Assembly: GCA_028720205.1 (NCBI GenBank)
Contig: JAQYLE010000037.1
Span: 27,797-91,796, forward strand
Length of the DNA: 64,000 bases
Direction: 5' to 3'
DNA from: Clostridia bacterium
GTDB lineage: Bacteria; Bacillota; Clostridia; Christensenellales; Borkfalkiaceae
The translations under genes and the position numbers were made by a program. The notes below the pieces were generated by a model. The model searched no databases. It had not been told where the DNA came from and saw only the letters and a list, made by a program, of their open reading frames with translations. Below, one piece after another: positions 18,158-27,948 of this stretch. Every line of letters begins with the position of its first letter. Position 1 is the stretch's first letter.

Positions 18158-19159
18158 ATGTATTCATGCAAAGAAAAGGCGTATGCCAAAGTCAATTTAA
18201 CGCTGGATATTCTGGGCGTAAAAGACGGATATCATCAACTCGATTCGTTGGCGGTAGCGCTGGACTTGTACGATTTAATCGCGGTAAAAAAACGGAACGA
18301 CGGAAAGATCCGCCTGTATTCTTACGGCGAGGGCAGCGAATACATTCCGGAGGAGGAAAACAACGCCTACAAAGCCGCCGTTGCGTTTCAGAGCGGATTT
18401 TCGTGCGGCGGCGCGGAAATAAGCGTTTATAAAAACATTCCCGTCGGGGCGGGGCTGGGCGGGTCGTCCGCGGACGCGGCGGGCGTGCTCCGCGCCATGA
18501 AAAAACTGTTCCGCATTGCGCCCGCGCCCGAAAACGAACGGAAAATTCTTGCAATCGCCGATGAAACGGGCAGCGACGTCCGCGCGATGTATACGGGCGG
18601 CGCGTGCCGTATGCGAGGCAGGGGAGAATGCGTAACGAGTATCTTTTCCGACTACGGAAAGGAGCGAGGCAAGGATGATTTTTGCAAAACGGACGGCGGA
18701 CAAGCCCAAGCGGGCAGATTCGGGGCGGGCGAAACCGGAGAAAACGTAAAACGCACGTATTTTTTGCTGATTTGTCCGCGGACGGGGGTATCTACGAGAG
18801 ATTGTTTCCGCGTATACGACGAGCGGAAAGAAACTTACGCCCCCGCCACAGACGAGGCCGTGCGGCGGTACGTATGCGGCGATATCGAAGGCTTGGGCAA
18901 GGCGATTAAAAACGATTTGCAAAGCGCCGCGTGCGCGCTGAATTCCGACGTGAAAACGGCTCTGGAAGAGGCGGCGGCGTTTTCTCCGCCCGGCTACGGC
19001 ATGACGGGCTCCGGCAGCGCGGCGTTCGCGATGTTCGACTCCCGGGAAATGCTGGATTGGGCGAAAAGCCGTTATCATGGCGCGTTCCGCGCGATTGCCG
19101 CCGAAAGCGTCGTTCCGAAAAAGAAAACTTTATTTTCCGCTTTTACTTTGCATAAATAA
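18158..19159 (+). CDS. ispE: 4-diphosphocytidyl-2-C-methyl-D-erythritol kinase
   Basis: GHMP kinase of the non-mevalonate isoprenoid pathway. 333 residues, longer than the usual 280-300. N-terminal AYAKVNLTLDILG and the ATP loop PVGAGLGGSSADAAG (about 100-114) are diagnostic, and GMTGSGSAAF is the C-terminal motif. An extra Lys/Asp/Gly-rich insert (about residues 165-205) explains the length. An upstream GTG at 18122 is possible but has its ribosome site too close. Probably co-transcribed with cysE. Confidence 0.93.
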   Translation: MYSCKEKAYAKVNLTLDILGVKDGYHQLDSLAVALDLYDLIAVKKRNDGKIRLYSYGEGSEYIPEEENNAYKAAVAFQSGFSCGGAEISVYKNIPVGAGLGGSSADAAGVLRAMKKLFRIAPAPENERKILAIADETGSDVRAMYTGGACRMRGRGECVTSIFSDYGKERGKDDFCKTDGGQAQAGRFGAGETGENVKRTYFLLICPRTGVSTRDCFRVYDERKETYAPATDEAVRRYVCGDIEGLGKAIKNDLQSAACALNSDVKTALEEAAAFSPPGYGMTGSGSAAFAMFDSREMLDWAKSRYHGAFRAIAAESVVPKKKTLFSAFTLHK

Positions 19160-19267
19160 ATGATAACTTGAAAAAGCGTAAGAAATTATAACTTGAAAAA
19201 ACGTAAAAAAACGCGCAAAAAACCGCGGCGCGACATAGGCGCGGCGCGGGGACGGGAGGATAAAAAA

Positions 19268-20269
19268 ATGGAAGAAAGAATTATCGACGACGAATACGGA
19301 CGGGGCATACGTTTAAAAAAGACGAAAGACGGTTACGTAGACGCGACGGACGAACTTGCCGAAGATAAGAAACGGCAAAGCGCGGAAGCGGAAGGCGATC
19401 TGACGGAGGGCCTTGAAGAAGAACTCGAAGCGGAAGAAGAGAACGAAACCGACCGCGAGGGCGACGAGGCGGAAGCGGCGGACGAAGTGTTGTTTGAATT
19501 TCCCGAAGAGGACGACGAGGAACTTGCCGCGCTTTCCGCCGAGGAAGCCGCCGCTCTTTTAAAAAAGCGGGAAGAGGAGCGGAAACGGCGGGAGGAAAAA
19601 GCGAGAACGCTGTGCGAAGAAGGCGAAGCGCTTTTACAGAGCGCAAACGACGAGACGATTTATGAAAAAGCCGCCGCGGCGTTCGACGAAGCGCTGTGCG
19701 TTCTTCCCGACTGCGAACGGGCGGCGTTGGGGTTCTGGCGCGCGAAAACTTACGGCGGAAGGAATCTGCAACCCATGCTTGACGAATGGGCGGCGGCAGG
19801 ATACGACGAATTCGAGGCGACGTTCGGGGCGGAATGCGCCAACGCATTGAAAGAAGAATGGAAAGAGCGTTTCAGAGAGGAAAAGAAAAAGCGCGACGAA
19901 GCGATTGCGCCTTTGAAAAAAGACTTTGAAGAAAAAACGGAAAAGCGTCGCGCGATTTTAAAAGAAAGGACGTACGAAGCGCGTAAAAAATTTATTCCGC
20001 TGATGTCGGTGGAAATCGCGTTGCTGGTGTTTGCCGCGGTGTTCGCGCTGAACATCTTTTCCCGCGCGGACGCGACGTTCGTCTGGTTGACGGCGGTATG
20101 CGGCGCGGCGTTCGTTCTGGTTCTTCCCTTCTTCTGCATCGCCGCTTCCCGCTTTTTCCATGCTTCGTCGCTTGCGCACGCCAACGAGGTGAAAAGTTCC
20201 ACTAAGGAAGGGCGCGCTCTGGTACAAGCGGAAGACGAAAGCGAATTTTTATCGCGAATGATCGGATAG
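19268..20269 (+). CDS. Acidic TPR-like protein with two membrane segments
   Basis: 333 residues of unknown function. Residues about 30-120 are very rich in Glu/Asp, then comes a coiled coil (LLKKREEERKRREEKA), a TPR-like helical pair (EEGEALLQSA, YEKAAAAFDEAL) and a second charged helix. Two hydrophobic segments (about 240-260 and 268-292) follow, with a short cytosolic tail. The ATG at 19268 has GGGAGG 8 bases upstream, so the basic upstream reading from 19193 is rejected. It sits between ispE and the ABC exporter with no clear functional link. Confidence 0.75.
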   Translation: MEERIIDDEYGRGIRLKKTKDGYVDATDELAEDKKRQSAEAEGDLTEGLEEELEAEEENETDREGDEAEAADEVLFEFPEEDDEELAALSAEEAAALLKKREEERKRREEKARTLCEEGEALLQSANDETIYEKAAAAFDEALCVLPDCERAALGFWRAKTYGGRNLQPMLDEWAAAGYDEFEATFGAECANALKEEWKERFREEKKKRDEAIAPLKKDFEEKTEKRRAILKERTYEARKKFIPLMSVEIALLVFAAVFALNIFSRADATFVWLTAVCGAAFVLVLPFFCIAASRFFHASSLAHANEVKSSTKEGRALVQAEDESEFLSRMIG

Positions 20270-20360
20270 AAAAATCCGGAGTCGCGCCGGGCGGGCCTCG
20301 CGCGGCTTTCGCGTTTATTTGCGTATATTTTTGCGGCGGATCCGCCTTATGCTTTGTTCT

Positions 20361-22172
20361 ATGAAAAAACTGTTTCCCTATTTTAAATTTTATAAAAAAG
20401 AATGCGTTTTAGCGCCGCTGTTCAAATTGCTGGAAGCCGCGTTCGAATTGCTCGTGCCCGTAGTTGTGGCGCGAATCGTCGACGTCGGTTTAGGCGCGCC
20501 GCTTGAAGGCGGCGGGTATAACGCGGATAACGGCTATATCGTGCGCATGTCGTTTCTGCTTATTGCTCTGGGCTTGGTAGGCCTCGTCTGTGCGGTGGCG
20601 GCGCAGTATTTTGCGGCGAAAGCGGCGACGGGCGTGTCGTACAAAATCAAAAACGCGCTTTTTTCAAAATTGCAGTCGCTTTCTTATGCCGATTACGATC
20701 GGCTGGGCACGTCCGCCATGCTCAACCGTATGACGGGCGACGTGCAGCAGTTTCAGACGGGCGTGAATATGTTTTTGCGCCTGTTTTTACGCTCTCCGCT
20801 CATCGTATTCGGCGCGATGATCGCGGCGTTTTGCATCGATCCGCCTTCCGCCTGGGTATTTGCCGCCGTGATCCCCGCCCTGTTTTTAGCGGTGGCGGCG
20901 ATTATGGGAATCACAACTCCGCTCTATAAAAAGGCGCAGGAAAAATCCGACCGCGTAGTGCTTGCCGCGCGGGAAAACTTAACGGGCGTGCGCGTGGTGC
21001 GCGCGTTTTGCAAAGAAGAAGAAGAAAAAGAAAATTTCCGCGAGAGGAACGCCGCTCTTACGAGGGGCAGAGAAAAAGCGGGCGCAATCGGCGCGCTGAT
21101 GAATCCCGTTACCTTCGCGCTTGTGAATATCGCGGTGATTTTCCTTTTAAAAATCGGCGCGATACGGGTGAACGGCGGCGCGCTTACGCAGGGGAGCGTA
21201 ATCGCGTTGTACAATCTGATGTCGCAGATACTCGTGGAACTTGTAAAGTTTGCCAATCTTGTGGTGACGGTGACGAAAGCGGCGGCGTGCGGTTCTCGCA
21301 TCGAGGGCGTGCTGAATATGAATAGTTCGCTTTGCCGCATGAGCGAAAACGACGCGGACGCCCGCACGAAAAAGCGGGGATATATCGTGTTCGACAACGT
21401 TTCTTTAACTTACGGTAACGGCGCGGAAAGCGCTTTGAAGAACATTTCGTTTACCGTGGAAAAAGGCGAAACGGTGGGGATTATCGGCGGTACGGGCAGC
21501 GGGAAATCGTCGCTTGTATCGCTGCTTCCGCATTTTTACGACGTAACTTGCGGCGGAGTGTATCTGGAAGGCAAAAACGTGGCGGCGTATTCCACGCGGG
21601 AACTGCGTAAAAAAATAGCGATCGTACCGCAGAAAGTCGCATTGTTCAAAGGTACGGTGCGTAGCAATCTCGCCTGGGGAAATCCCGGTGCAAAGGACGA
21701 CGACGCGGCGCTGTGGGAAGCCCTGGATTGCGCGCAGGCCAGCGACGTAGTGAAACAGAAAGGCGGTCTGGACGCGGCGGTGGAACAGGGCGGCGGCAAT
21801 TTTTCCGGCGGACAAAAACAACGCCTTTCCGTGGCGCGCGCGCTGATGAAAGACGCCGAAATCCTTATTCTGGACGATAGTTCTTCCGCGCTCGATTATG
21901 CCACGGAACGGGCGATGACAGACGCGATCGCGCTTCGCCGCAAACGGAAAAATCAAACGGCGTTTATCGTTTCGCAACGCGCGTCTTCTCTGATCAACGC
22001 CGATAAAATCATCGTACTTGACGAAGGCGAGGTAATCGGCGCGGGCACGCACGAGGAACTGTTAAAAACGTGCTCCGTCTACCGTGAAATTTACGAATTT
22101 CAGTACGGTAAAAACGGCGACGGCGCAACCTCCGGGCGTATAAGCGGGGAAAAGGAGGCGGAAGATGAATAA
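20361..22172 (+). CDS. ABC exporter half-transporter with degenerate catalytic site
   Basis: About 603 residues: six membrane segments, then an ATPase domain with Walker A GGTGSGKSS, Q-loop QKVALF and signature FSGGQKQRLS. Walker B reads LILDDSS, so Asp replaces the catalytic Glu. That is the hallmark of one half of heterodimeric exporters of the BmrC/TM287 type. It pairs with the next gene, which overlaps by 8 bases and has the normal Glu. Substrate unknown (drugs, lipids or peptides). The start is uncertain: ATGAAAAAACTG at 20361 looks natural, but an in-frame ATG at 20349 follows a 12-bp palindrome. Confidence 0.88.
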   Translation: MKKLFPYFKFYKKECVLAPLFKLLEAAFELLVPVVVARIVDVGLGAPLEGGGYNADNGYIVRMSFLLIALGLVGLVCAVAAQYFAAKAATGVSYKIKNALFSKLQSLSYADYDRLGTSAMLNRMTGDVQQFQTGVNMFLRLFLRSPLIVFGAMIAAFCIDPPSAWVFAAVIPALFLAVAAIMGITTPLYKKAQEKSDRVVLAARENLTGVRVVRAFCKEEEEKENFRERNAALTRGREKAGAIGALMNPVTFALVNIAVIFLLKIGAIRVNGGALTQGSVIALYNLMSQILVELVKFANLVVTVTKAAACGSRIEGVLNMNSSLCRMSENDADARTKKRGYIVFDNVSLTYGNGAESALKNISFTVEKGETVGIIGGTGSGKSSLVSLLPHFYDVTCGGVYLEGKNVAAYSTRELRKKIAIVPQKVALFKGTVRSNLAWGNPGAKDDDAALWEALDCAQASDVVKQKGGLDAAVEQGGGNFSGGQKQRLSVARALMKDAEILILDDSSSALDYATERAMTDAIALRRKRKNQTAFIVSQRASSLINADKIIVLDEGEVIGAGTHEELLKTCSVYREIYEFQYGKNGDGATSGRISGEKEAEDE

Positions 22173-23919
22173 AAAAACGTTGAGAAGAATTCTTTCGCTG
22201 GTGAAGAAATATCCCTTATCGCTGATTGCCGTGGTGATATTCGCGGCGACGGAAGTGGCGGCGACGTTGTACGTGCCCGTGCTGGTAGGCGACGGCGTAG
22301 ATCTGATAACGGGCGCCGGACAGGTGGATTTTTCCGCCCTTTCCGCCGTGTTTTTAAAAACAGGCGTTTCGGTGGCGGCGGGGTTTGTAAGCAAATGGCT
22401 GGTGGGCGTGTTCAACAACCGCCTCGCCTTTTACGTGGTGCGCGATATCAGAAACGCCGCGTTCGATAAAATTACGGCGTTGCCGCTGAAATATCTCGAT
22501 TCTCACCCGCACGGGGATACGCTTTCGCGCATCGTATCGGACGCGGACGAGGTTTCCGACGGGCTGGTGATGGGTTTTACGCAACTGTTTACGGGCGTTA
22601 TCACCATAGGCGGCACAATCGCCCTGATGATGATTACCAACTGGAAAATCGCGCTGATAGTGGCGTTCGTTACGCCGCTTTCCGTTTTTACTTCGCGCTT
22701 TATCGCCAAGCGTTCGTATACGTTTTTTAAAAAGCAGACGATTGCAAGAAGCGAGCAGGTTTCGTTTACGGAAGAGGCGGTGAGCAATTTAAAAACCGCG
22801 CAGGCGTTTTTGCACGAGGAGGAGAACGCGCGCGATTTTAACGCGTATAACGCCGCGTATAAGGACGCGGCGATGTCCGCCACTTTTTATTCGTCGCTTA
22901 CCAACCCGTTGACGCGGTTCGTAAACAACGCGGTATACGCGCTTGTGGTGCTGTTCGGCGCGTTGCAGATCGCTTCGGGCGGCGGCCTTACCGTGGGCGG
23001 ACTCACCAAATTTTTATCGTACGCCAACCAGTACACAAAGCCGTTTAACGAAATATCGGGCGTAATCACCGAACTTTCGGGCGCTTTTGTGTGCGCGGGG
23101 CGTATCTTCGAACTTCTGGACGAGCCGGAAGAGGTTTCCGATAAAGGCAACGCAAAACTGAGCGTAACGGAAGGGAACGTAGAACTTACCGACGTAAGTT
23201 TTTCCTATACGAAAGGGCAGCGCCTGATCGAACATCTTACGCTCGGCGCAAAAGGGGGGAAACGCGTTGCCATCGTAGGCAGAACGGGCAGCGGAAAAAC
23301 CACGCTCATCAACCTTCTGATGCGTTTTTACGACGCGGACGCGGGCAAAATAACGGTAGACGGGCAGGATATTAAAGAGGTTACCCGCGAATCGCTGAGA
23401 AGCCGTTACGGAATGGTGTTGCAGGAAACCTTTTTAAAGACGGGCACAGTGCGCGAGAATTTGAAAATCGGCAGGGAAAGCGCCTCCGACGAGGAGATGT
23501 TCGCCGCGGCGAAAGCCTGTCACGCGCACGGGTTTATCTGTCGTCTGCCGCAGGGTTACGATACGTTCATTACGGAAGAGGTCAACCTGTCGGCGGGGCA
23601 GAAACAGTTGCTTTGCATCGCGAGGATTATGCTGTGTATGCCCGATATGCTGATTCTGGACGAGGCGACTTCTTCCGTGGATACCCGTACGGAACAGAAG
23701 ATTTCCGACGCGTTCGATAAACTGATGAAAGGCAGAACGTGCTTTATCGTGGCGCATCGTCTTTCCACCATAAAAAACGCCGATATCATTCTGGTGATGG
23801 AACAGGGCAACGTGGTGGAACAGGGCAATCACCAAGCCCTTTTAAAAAAGCGCGGCGCGTATTACAAACTTTACAGCAGTCAGTTTGCGGGCGGCGCGGA
23901 GGCAAGCGAAGAGAATTAA
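22165..23919 (+). CDS. ABC exporter half-transporter with canonical catalytic site
   Basis: 584 residues. N-terminal six-helix membrane domain, then Walker A GRTGSGKTT, Q-loop LQETFLKTG, signature LSAGQKQLL and Walker B MLILDEATSS with the catalytic Glu. The H-loop is AHRLSTI. The 8-base overlap with the upstream half-transporter implies coupled translation and a heterodimer with one active and one degenerate ATP site. It ends with a short duplicated sequence (agcgaagagaattaac twice around 23906-23938) after the stop. Confidence 0.9.
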   Translation: MNKKTLRRILSLVKKYPLSLIAVVIFAATEVAATLYVPVLVGDGVDLITGAGQVDFSALSAVFLKTGVSVAAGFVSKWLVGVFNNRLAFYVVRDIRNAAFDKITALPLKYLDSHPHGDTLSRIVSDADEVSDGLVMGFTQLFTGVITIGGTIALMMITNWKIALIVAFVTPLSVFTSRFIAKRSYTFFKKQTIARSEQVSFTEEAVSNLKTAQAFLHEEENARDFNAYNAAYKDAAMSATFYSSLTNPLTRFVNNAVYALVVLFGALQIASGGGLTVGGLTKFLSYANQYTKPFNEISGVITELSGAFVCAGRIFELLDEPEEVSDKGNAKLSVTEGNVELTDVSFSYTKGQRLIEHLTLGAKGGKRVAIVGRTGSGKTTLINLLMRFYDADAGKITVDGQDIKEVTRESLRSRYGMVLQETFLKTGTVRENLKIGRESASDEEMFAAAKACHAHGFICRLPQGYDTFITEEVNLSAGQKQLLCIARIMLCMPDMLILDEATSSVDTRTEQKISDAFDKLMKGRTCFIVAHRLSTIKNADIILVMEQGNVVEQGNHQALLKKRGAYYKLYSSQFAGGAEASEEN

Positions 23920-24008
23920 CAAGCGAAGAGAATTAACAAGCGGCGCGGCGAAACGGGGCATAGAAGGCTTGTTCCAAGCATATAATAATGCGGTGGAGAG
24001 GGCGAATA

Positions 24009-24338
24009 ATGCAACTTTTCGGTGAAATCGGTCGGAACATTCTCGGCGACGTACTGCCTTGCGGGCGCTGTCTGTTTTATGCGGGCGGAGGCGGATATTT
24101 TCAGGGCGTAAAGTCGTTCGACGATTTTTCGCAGAAAGGTATTACTCTGCGCTTTTCGGGCGGCGATTTAGTGGTGAGCGGAGAAAAACTTTCCGTGGGA
24201 AAATACCGCGCCGGAGATCTGGAACTGAGCGGCAGAATTTTATCTCTTTCCTTTTACCGAAAAGGCGTGCGCGCCGCCGTAAGCGGACAAAGCGCCGCGG
24301 CCGTTGACGGAAAAAAGAACGAGGAGCGCGGCAGATGA
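24009..24338 (+). CDS. yqfC: Sporulation protein YqfC
   Basis: 109 residues with the YqfC/YabP-type small beta fold (GVKSFDDFSQKGITLRF, ELSGRILSLSFY). In Bacillus it belongs to the sigma-E regulon together with yqfD. The ATG at 24009 is chosen (GAGAGGG 6 bases upstream) over 23988. It overlaps yqfD by 4 bases (ATGA). Confidence 0.85.
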   Translation: MQLFGEIGRNILGDVLPCGRCLFYAGGGGYFQGVKSFDDFSQKGITLRFSGGDLVVSGEKLSVGKYRAGDLELSGRILSLSFYRKGVRAAVSGQSAAAVDGKKNEERGR

Positions 24339-25279
24339 GCGGCGCGGGCGTATGGCGGAGAGAAAAACTCCGGATTCGGGGCAGAGAGCCCGAAAAAGCG
24401 TTGCAACGGTTGAAAAACGCGGGAATAGTTCTGTTCGATGTAAAAAAAACGCAAAAAGACGCCCTCACTTTTTGCGTAAATGGAAAACAGGCGCAAAAAG
24501 TTTTTGCAATTTATCCTAAAACGTGGTATAATAAAGCGGAACGGGGCGGTTACGAGGTTACTTCGCTGGGCGAAAAAGGTTTGTACGTCCGGCTGAAACG
24601 GCTGGAAAAACGTCCGGGGCTGATTGCGGGCGCGGCGGCGTTTTTACTGATTACCGCTTTCTGCGATAATTTCGTTTTTGACGTAAGGTACTCCGGCGAC
24701 GCCGCGTTGTGCGATCTTGCCGAAAATATCGTAATCGCGCACGGAATAAAACCTTTTTCGAAATTCAGCGAAACGAATGCGGAAGAAGTCGCGGCGGAAA
24801 TACTTTCGTTGCAAGGCGTAAGTTACGCCAACGTTAATAAACGGGGCACGGTGGTGTACGTGGAAGCGCGGCGTTCGTCGTTTGCCGGAACAGGCGGCGT
24901 GACGGAAGGCGACATGCTCGCTTCGCACGAAGGCACGCTGATAGAGATTACGGCGCTGCGCGGCGAAAAAGCATGCGACGCGGGGGAAAAAGTAAAAAAA
25001 GGCGATTTGCTCGTTTCGTCTACGCTGAAAACGGGCGAGGGCGAAAGCGAACGCCGCCTGTCGGTAACCGTGGTTGCCCGCGCGGAAATTTTATGCGTGT
25101 ATCAATGTTCCGTTACGGCGGAAAGCGAAGCCGTTGCCGCCGCTGTCGCCGGATTTTACCTTGGCGAACGGGAGAAAGAAAATTATTATACGGTACAGAG
25201 CGTGAGTACGCAGTCGACGGGCAGGGACGAATACGCCGTGACAATCGAGTATGTCGCAACGGAAACGATAAATTATTAG
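24335..25279 (+). CDS. yqfD: Sporulation protein YqfD
   Basis: 314 residues, shorter than the roughly 400 of Bacillus YqfD. It has a cytosolic front part, one membrane segment (about 86-106) and an extracytoplasmic part with the POTRA-like GIKPFSKFSETNAEEVAAEI and the family pattern GTVVYVEARR. Cut parts appear to be the C-terminal region. Coupled to yqfC by a 4-base overlap. It points to a spore-forming ancestry. Confidence 0.85.
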   Translation: MSGAGVWRREKLRIRGREPEKALQRLKNAGIVLFDVKKTQKDALTFCVNGKQAQKVFAIYPKTWYNKAERGGYEVTSLGEKGLYVRLKRLEKRPGLIAGAAAFLLITAFCDNFVFDVRYSGDAALCDLAENIVIAHGIKPFSKFSETNAEEVAAEILSLQGVSYANVNKRGTVVYVEARRSSFAGTGGVTEGDMLASHEGTLIEITALRGEKACDAGEKVKKGDLLVSSTLKTGEGESERRLSVTVVARAEILCVYQCSVTAESEAVAAAVAGFYLGEREKENYYTVQSVSTQSTGRDEYAVTIEYVATETINY

Positions 25280-25407
25280 CCGCCGTGCGGTATCGGCCGT
25301 GCGGACGTAACGCCCACTTGGTATAAGGATTTGAAACGCCGGCGGCGGAAAACGGCAGGAAGAAACGGGAAAGGAAAAAGCGGTTAAAAAGAACGACGGA
25401 AAGGTGC

Positions 25408-26460
25408 ATGAAAGAAGAAAAGAAAGTTACGAAAAATTTTAACGTTCCGTCTGCGGACAAGTTATACGAGATTCTCGGCGCGTACGACGAAAATTTAAAC
25501 GTTTTGTCGAGGGAACTTGCCGTGGAAATTTACGTAGACGGTCTTACGTTACGCATTACGGGCGGGGAGAAGGAGACGGCGCTTTGCGAAAAAGCGCTTG
25601 CCGCCGCGCTTTCCGCCGCCAAAAAAGGGGAAAGAATAGACGAGCGACAGATAATATATTGCGCGGAAATCGCCAGGTCGGGCGAATCGGAAGCCGCCAA
25701 AACGCTGTACGACGGCGTAATCGCCACAACCGCCGCGGGCAAAAAGATAAAATGTAAAACGCTGGGGCAGAAACTGTACGCCGAAGCGATAGATAAGGCT
25801 TACGTGACGTTCGGAATCGGCCCTGCGGGTACGGGGAAAACATATCTGGCGGTGGCGAAAGCCGTTGCTGCGTTCAAGGCGAAAAAGGTGGAGCGTATTA
25901 TTCTTACGCGCCCCGCCGTGGAAGCGGGAGAAAATCTGGGCTTTCTGCCCGGCGATTTACAGGAAAAGGTAGACCCTTATCTGCGCCCGTTATACGACGC
26001 GTTGCAGGAGATGTTCGGCGCGGAAGCGTATGCGAAACTGATGGAGCGCGGCGTGATAGAAGTGGCGCCGCTCGCCTATATGCGCGGCAGAACGCTTTCT
26101 TCCGCGTTTATCATTTTAGACGAGGCGCAGAATACCACGCGCGAGCAGATGAAGATGTTCCTCACCCGTATGGGCGAAGGCAGCCGCGTAGTGGTGACGG
26201 GCGACGTAACGCAGGTGGATCTGCCGCGCGGAAAATCCAGCGGTCTTACCCACGCGGCGGAAATTTTAAAAGACGTGGAAGGGGTAAACATCTGCGTTCT
26301 TTCCGAAAAGGACGTAGTGCGCCACCCGTTGGTAATGCGCATTGTTCGCGCATACGAGCGCGACGAGCGTCGGGAAGAAGAGCGCGAAAAGGCGATGCAA
26401 GAAAGCGGGCGTGCCTTACGCGCGGTAAAAACAAAGGAGAGTACGGAAGATGAATGCTGA
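25408..26460 (+). CDS. phoH: PhoH-family ATPase
   Basis: 350 residues. The RecA-like ATPase core has Walker A GPAGTGKTYLA (about 140), the strongly conserved LTRPAVEAGE.LGFLPGDL segment, and Walker B AFIILDEAQN. PhoH proteins are cytosolic and linked to RNA metabolism together with YbeY. It sits in the standard Firmicutes position between yqfD and the HD phosphodiesterase, whose start overlaps its end by 11 bases. Confidence 0.95.
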   Translation: MKEEKKVTKNFNVPSADKLYEILGAYDENLNVLSRELAVEIYVDGLTLRITGGEKETALCEKALAAALSAAKKGERIDERQIIYCAEIARSGESEAAKTLYDGVIATTAAGKKIKCKTLGQKLYAEAIDKAYVTFGIGPAGTGKTYLAVAKAVAAFKAKKVERIILTRPAVEAGENLGFLPGDLQEKVDPYLRPLYDALQEMFGAEAYAKLMERGVIEVAPLAYMRGRTLSSAFIILDEAQNTTREQMKMFLTRMGEGSRVVVTGDVTQVDLPRGKSSGLTHAAEILKDVEGVNICVLSEKDVVRHPLVMRIVRAYERDERREEEREKAMQESGRALRAVKTKESTEDEC

Positions 26461-27943
26461 CGTATCGAAAATGCGCCGTTGGACGAAGAAAGAGGTATGG
26501 AGCAGCGCTTTGTTGTTTTTGCTCAACCTTCTTATTCTTCTTTTAATCGTGGCGGCGCTTCTGGTAGGCGGTAACCTCGGCAATTTAAAACAGACGCTGG
26601 AAGCGAATAAAGCAAACTATATCTATATTGCTTTTTGTCTTGTGCTTCTGGCGGTGATAACGTATTTTTATTTCTTTTTCGAAGATCGCAACGTGCTTTC
26701 GGAAGGAAAGAACATTATATTGTTATTCATGATTTTAGACGTCAGCCTGGTGGTGTGCGTGTTGATGGGCAAATGGCTGAATATATACGCGCGTCCGGTG
26801 GCGCTTTGCGCGTTGTTAACTTTTCTGCTTCTGGGCAGGCGAAGCGCAATGTTTATGAACATAATTTCCGCGCTGACGCTTTTTATCGTGGATAATTTTT
26901 CTTCTTCCGCGCCGTCGCCGCAAAGCATTTATTCGGCGCTTATGATCGCGTTTACCGCGGGTATGGTGGCTATTTTTGCGGCTAACAGATTAAGAACCAG
27001 GCTCCGCGTGGTGCTGGTGGGAATTCTGATCGCCCTGCCTATGGATTTTATGATTTTTCTTCTGGAAATTTCTTCTCTGGCGATGCAGGGGACTTCCGTT
27101 TCTCAGGCGGGCGCGGCGCGAAACATATGGATGAATCTGGGGTACGGCTTTGCGGGCGGCATTTCCTCGGCGATTTTGTTTTTATTGTTGTTGCCGGTGT
27201 TCGAATGTTTGTTTTCCGTGTTGACGGTGTTCCGTCTGCGCGAACTCACTTCGCTCGATTCGCCGCTGTTGAAAAAACTCAAAGACGAAGCGCCCGGTAC
27301 TTACAACCATTCGGCGGTGGTTTCGCAACTCGCGGAAGAGTGCGCGGCGGCATTGGGCGAAGACGCGGAACTGGCGCGCGCGGCGGCGCTGTATCACGAC
27401 GTGGGAAAATTGCATCATCCCGAATATTTTTCCGAAAATCAGGGGGAGTATAATCTGCACGACGAACTTACGCCCGAACTTTCCGCGGATATTATCCGTT
27501 CGCACACTACCGACGGGCACGATTTGATTCTTGCCAATCATCTGCCTCAATTTTTTGCCGACGTGGCGATTCAGCATCACGGCACGCTGGCGATAGGCTA
27601 CTTTTACGGCAAGGCGCAGAAGATGTACGGCGGCGAAGTGAACAAAGAAGATTTTTCGTACACCGGTCCGAAACCGCAGAGCAAAATCGCCGCGATCATC
27701 ATGATTGCGGACGCGGCGGAGGCGGTAACGCGATCGATGGCAAGCAAAAAGCCGGAAGACGTGGAAGTCCGCGTGCGCGGCATTATCGAAGAACGGATGA
27801 ATCAGGAACAGTTTGCCGAGTGCAACATTACCATGGAAGATTTAACGATTATAAGAATCACCCTGGTAAACGCTCTGACGGGCGTTTACCACAAACGCGT
27901 GGAATATCCTTCCATTCGTTACGGAAAAAAAGAGGAAGATTAA
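26450..27943 (+). CDS. 7TM-HD protein (PgpH-like c-di-AMP phosphodiesterase) lacking the extracellular domain
   Basis: 497 residues. One N-terminal membrane helix is followed almost at once by seven more, then a cytosolic HD domain (from about 275) with NHS, YHDVGKL, HTTDGH and QHHGT metal ligands. PgpH of Listeria/Bacillus normally carries a roughly 250-residue extracellular 7TMR-HDED domain between helix 1 and the 7TM block; here it is missing. The HD site looks intact, so hydrolysis of c-di-AMP is likely, without the outside sensor. Gene position matches pgpH (yqfF). Confidence 0.9.
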   Translation: MNADVSKMRRWTKKEVWSSALLFLLNLLILLLIVAALLVGGNLGNLKQTLEANKANYIYIAFCLVLLAVITYFYFFFEDRNVLSEGKNIILLFMILDVSLVVCVLMGKWLNIYARPVALCALLTFLLLGRRSAMFMNIISALTLFIVDNFSSSAPSPQSIYSALMIAFTAGMVAIFAANRLRTRLRVVLVGILIALPMDFMIFLLEISSLAMQGTSVSQAGAARNIWMNLGYGFAGGISSAILFLLLLPVFECLFSVLTVFRLRELTSLDSPLLKKLKDEAPGTYNHSAVVSQLAEECAAALGEDAELARAAALYHDVGKLHHPEYFSENQGEYNLHDELTPELSADIIRSHTTDGHDLILANHLPQFFADVAIQHHGTLAIGYFYGKAQKMYGGEVNKEDFSYTGPKPQSKIAAIIMIADAAEAVTRSMASKKPEDVEVRVRGIIEERMNQEQFAECNITMEDLTIIRITLVNALTGVYHKRVEYPSIRYGKKEED

Positions 27944-27948
27944 ACGGC

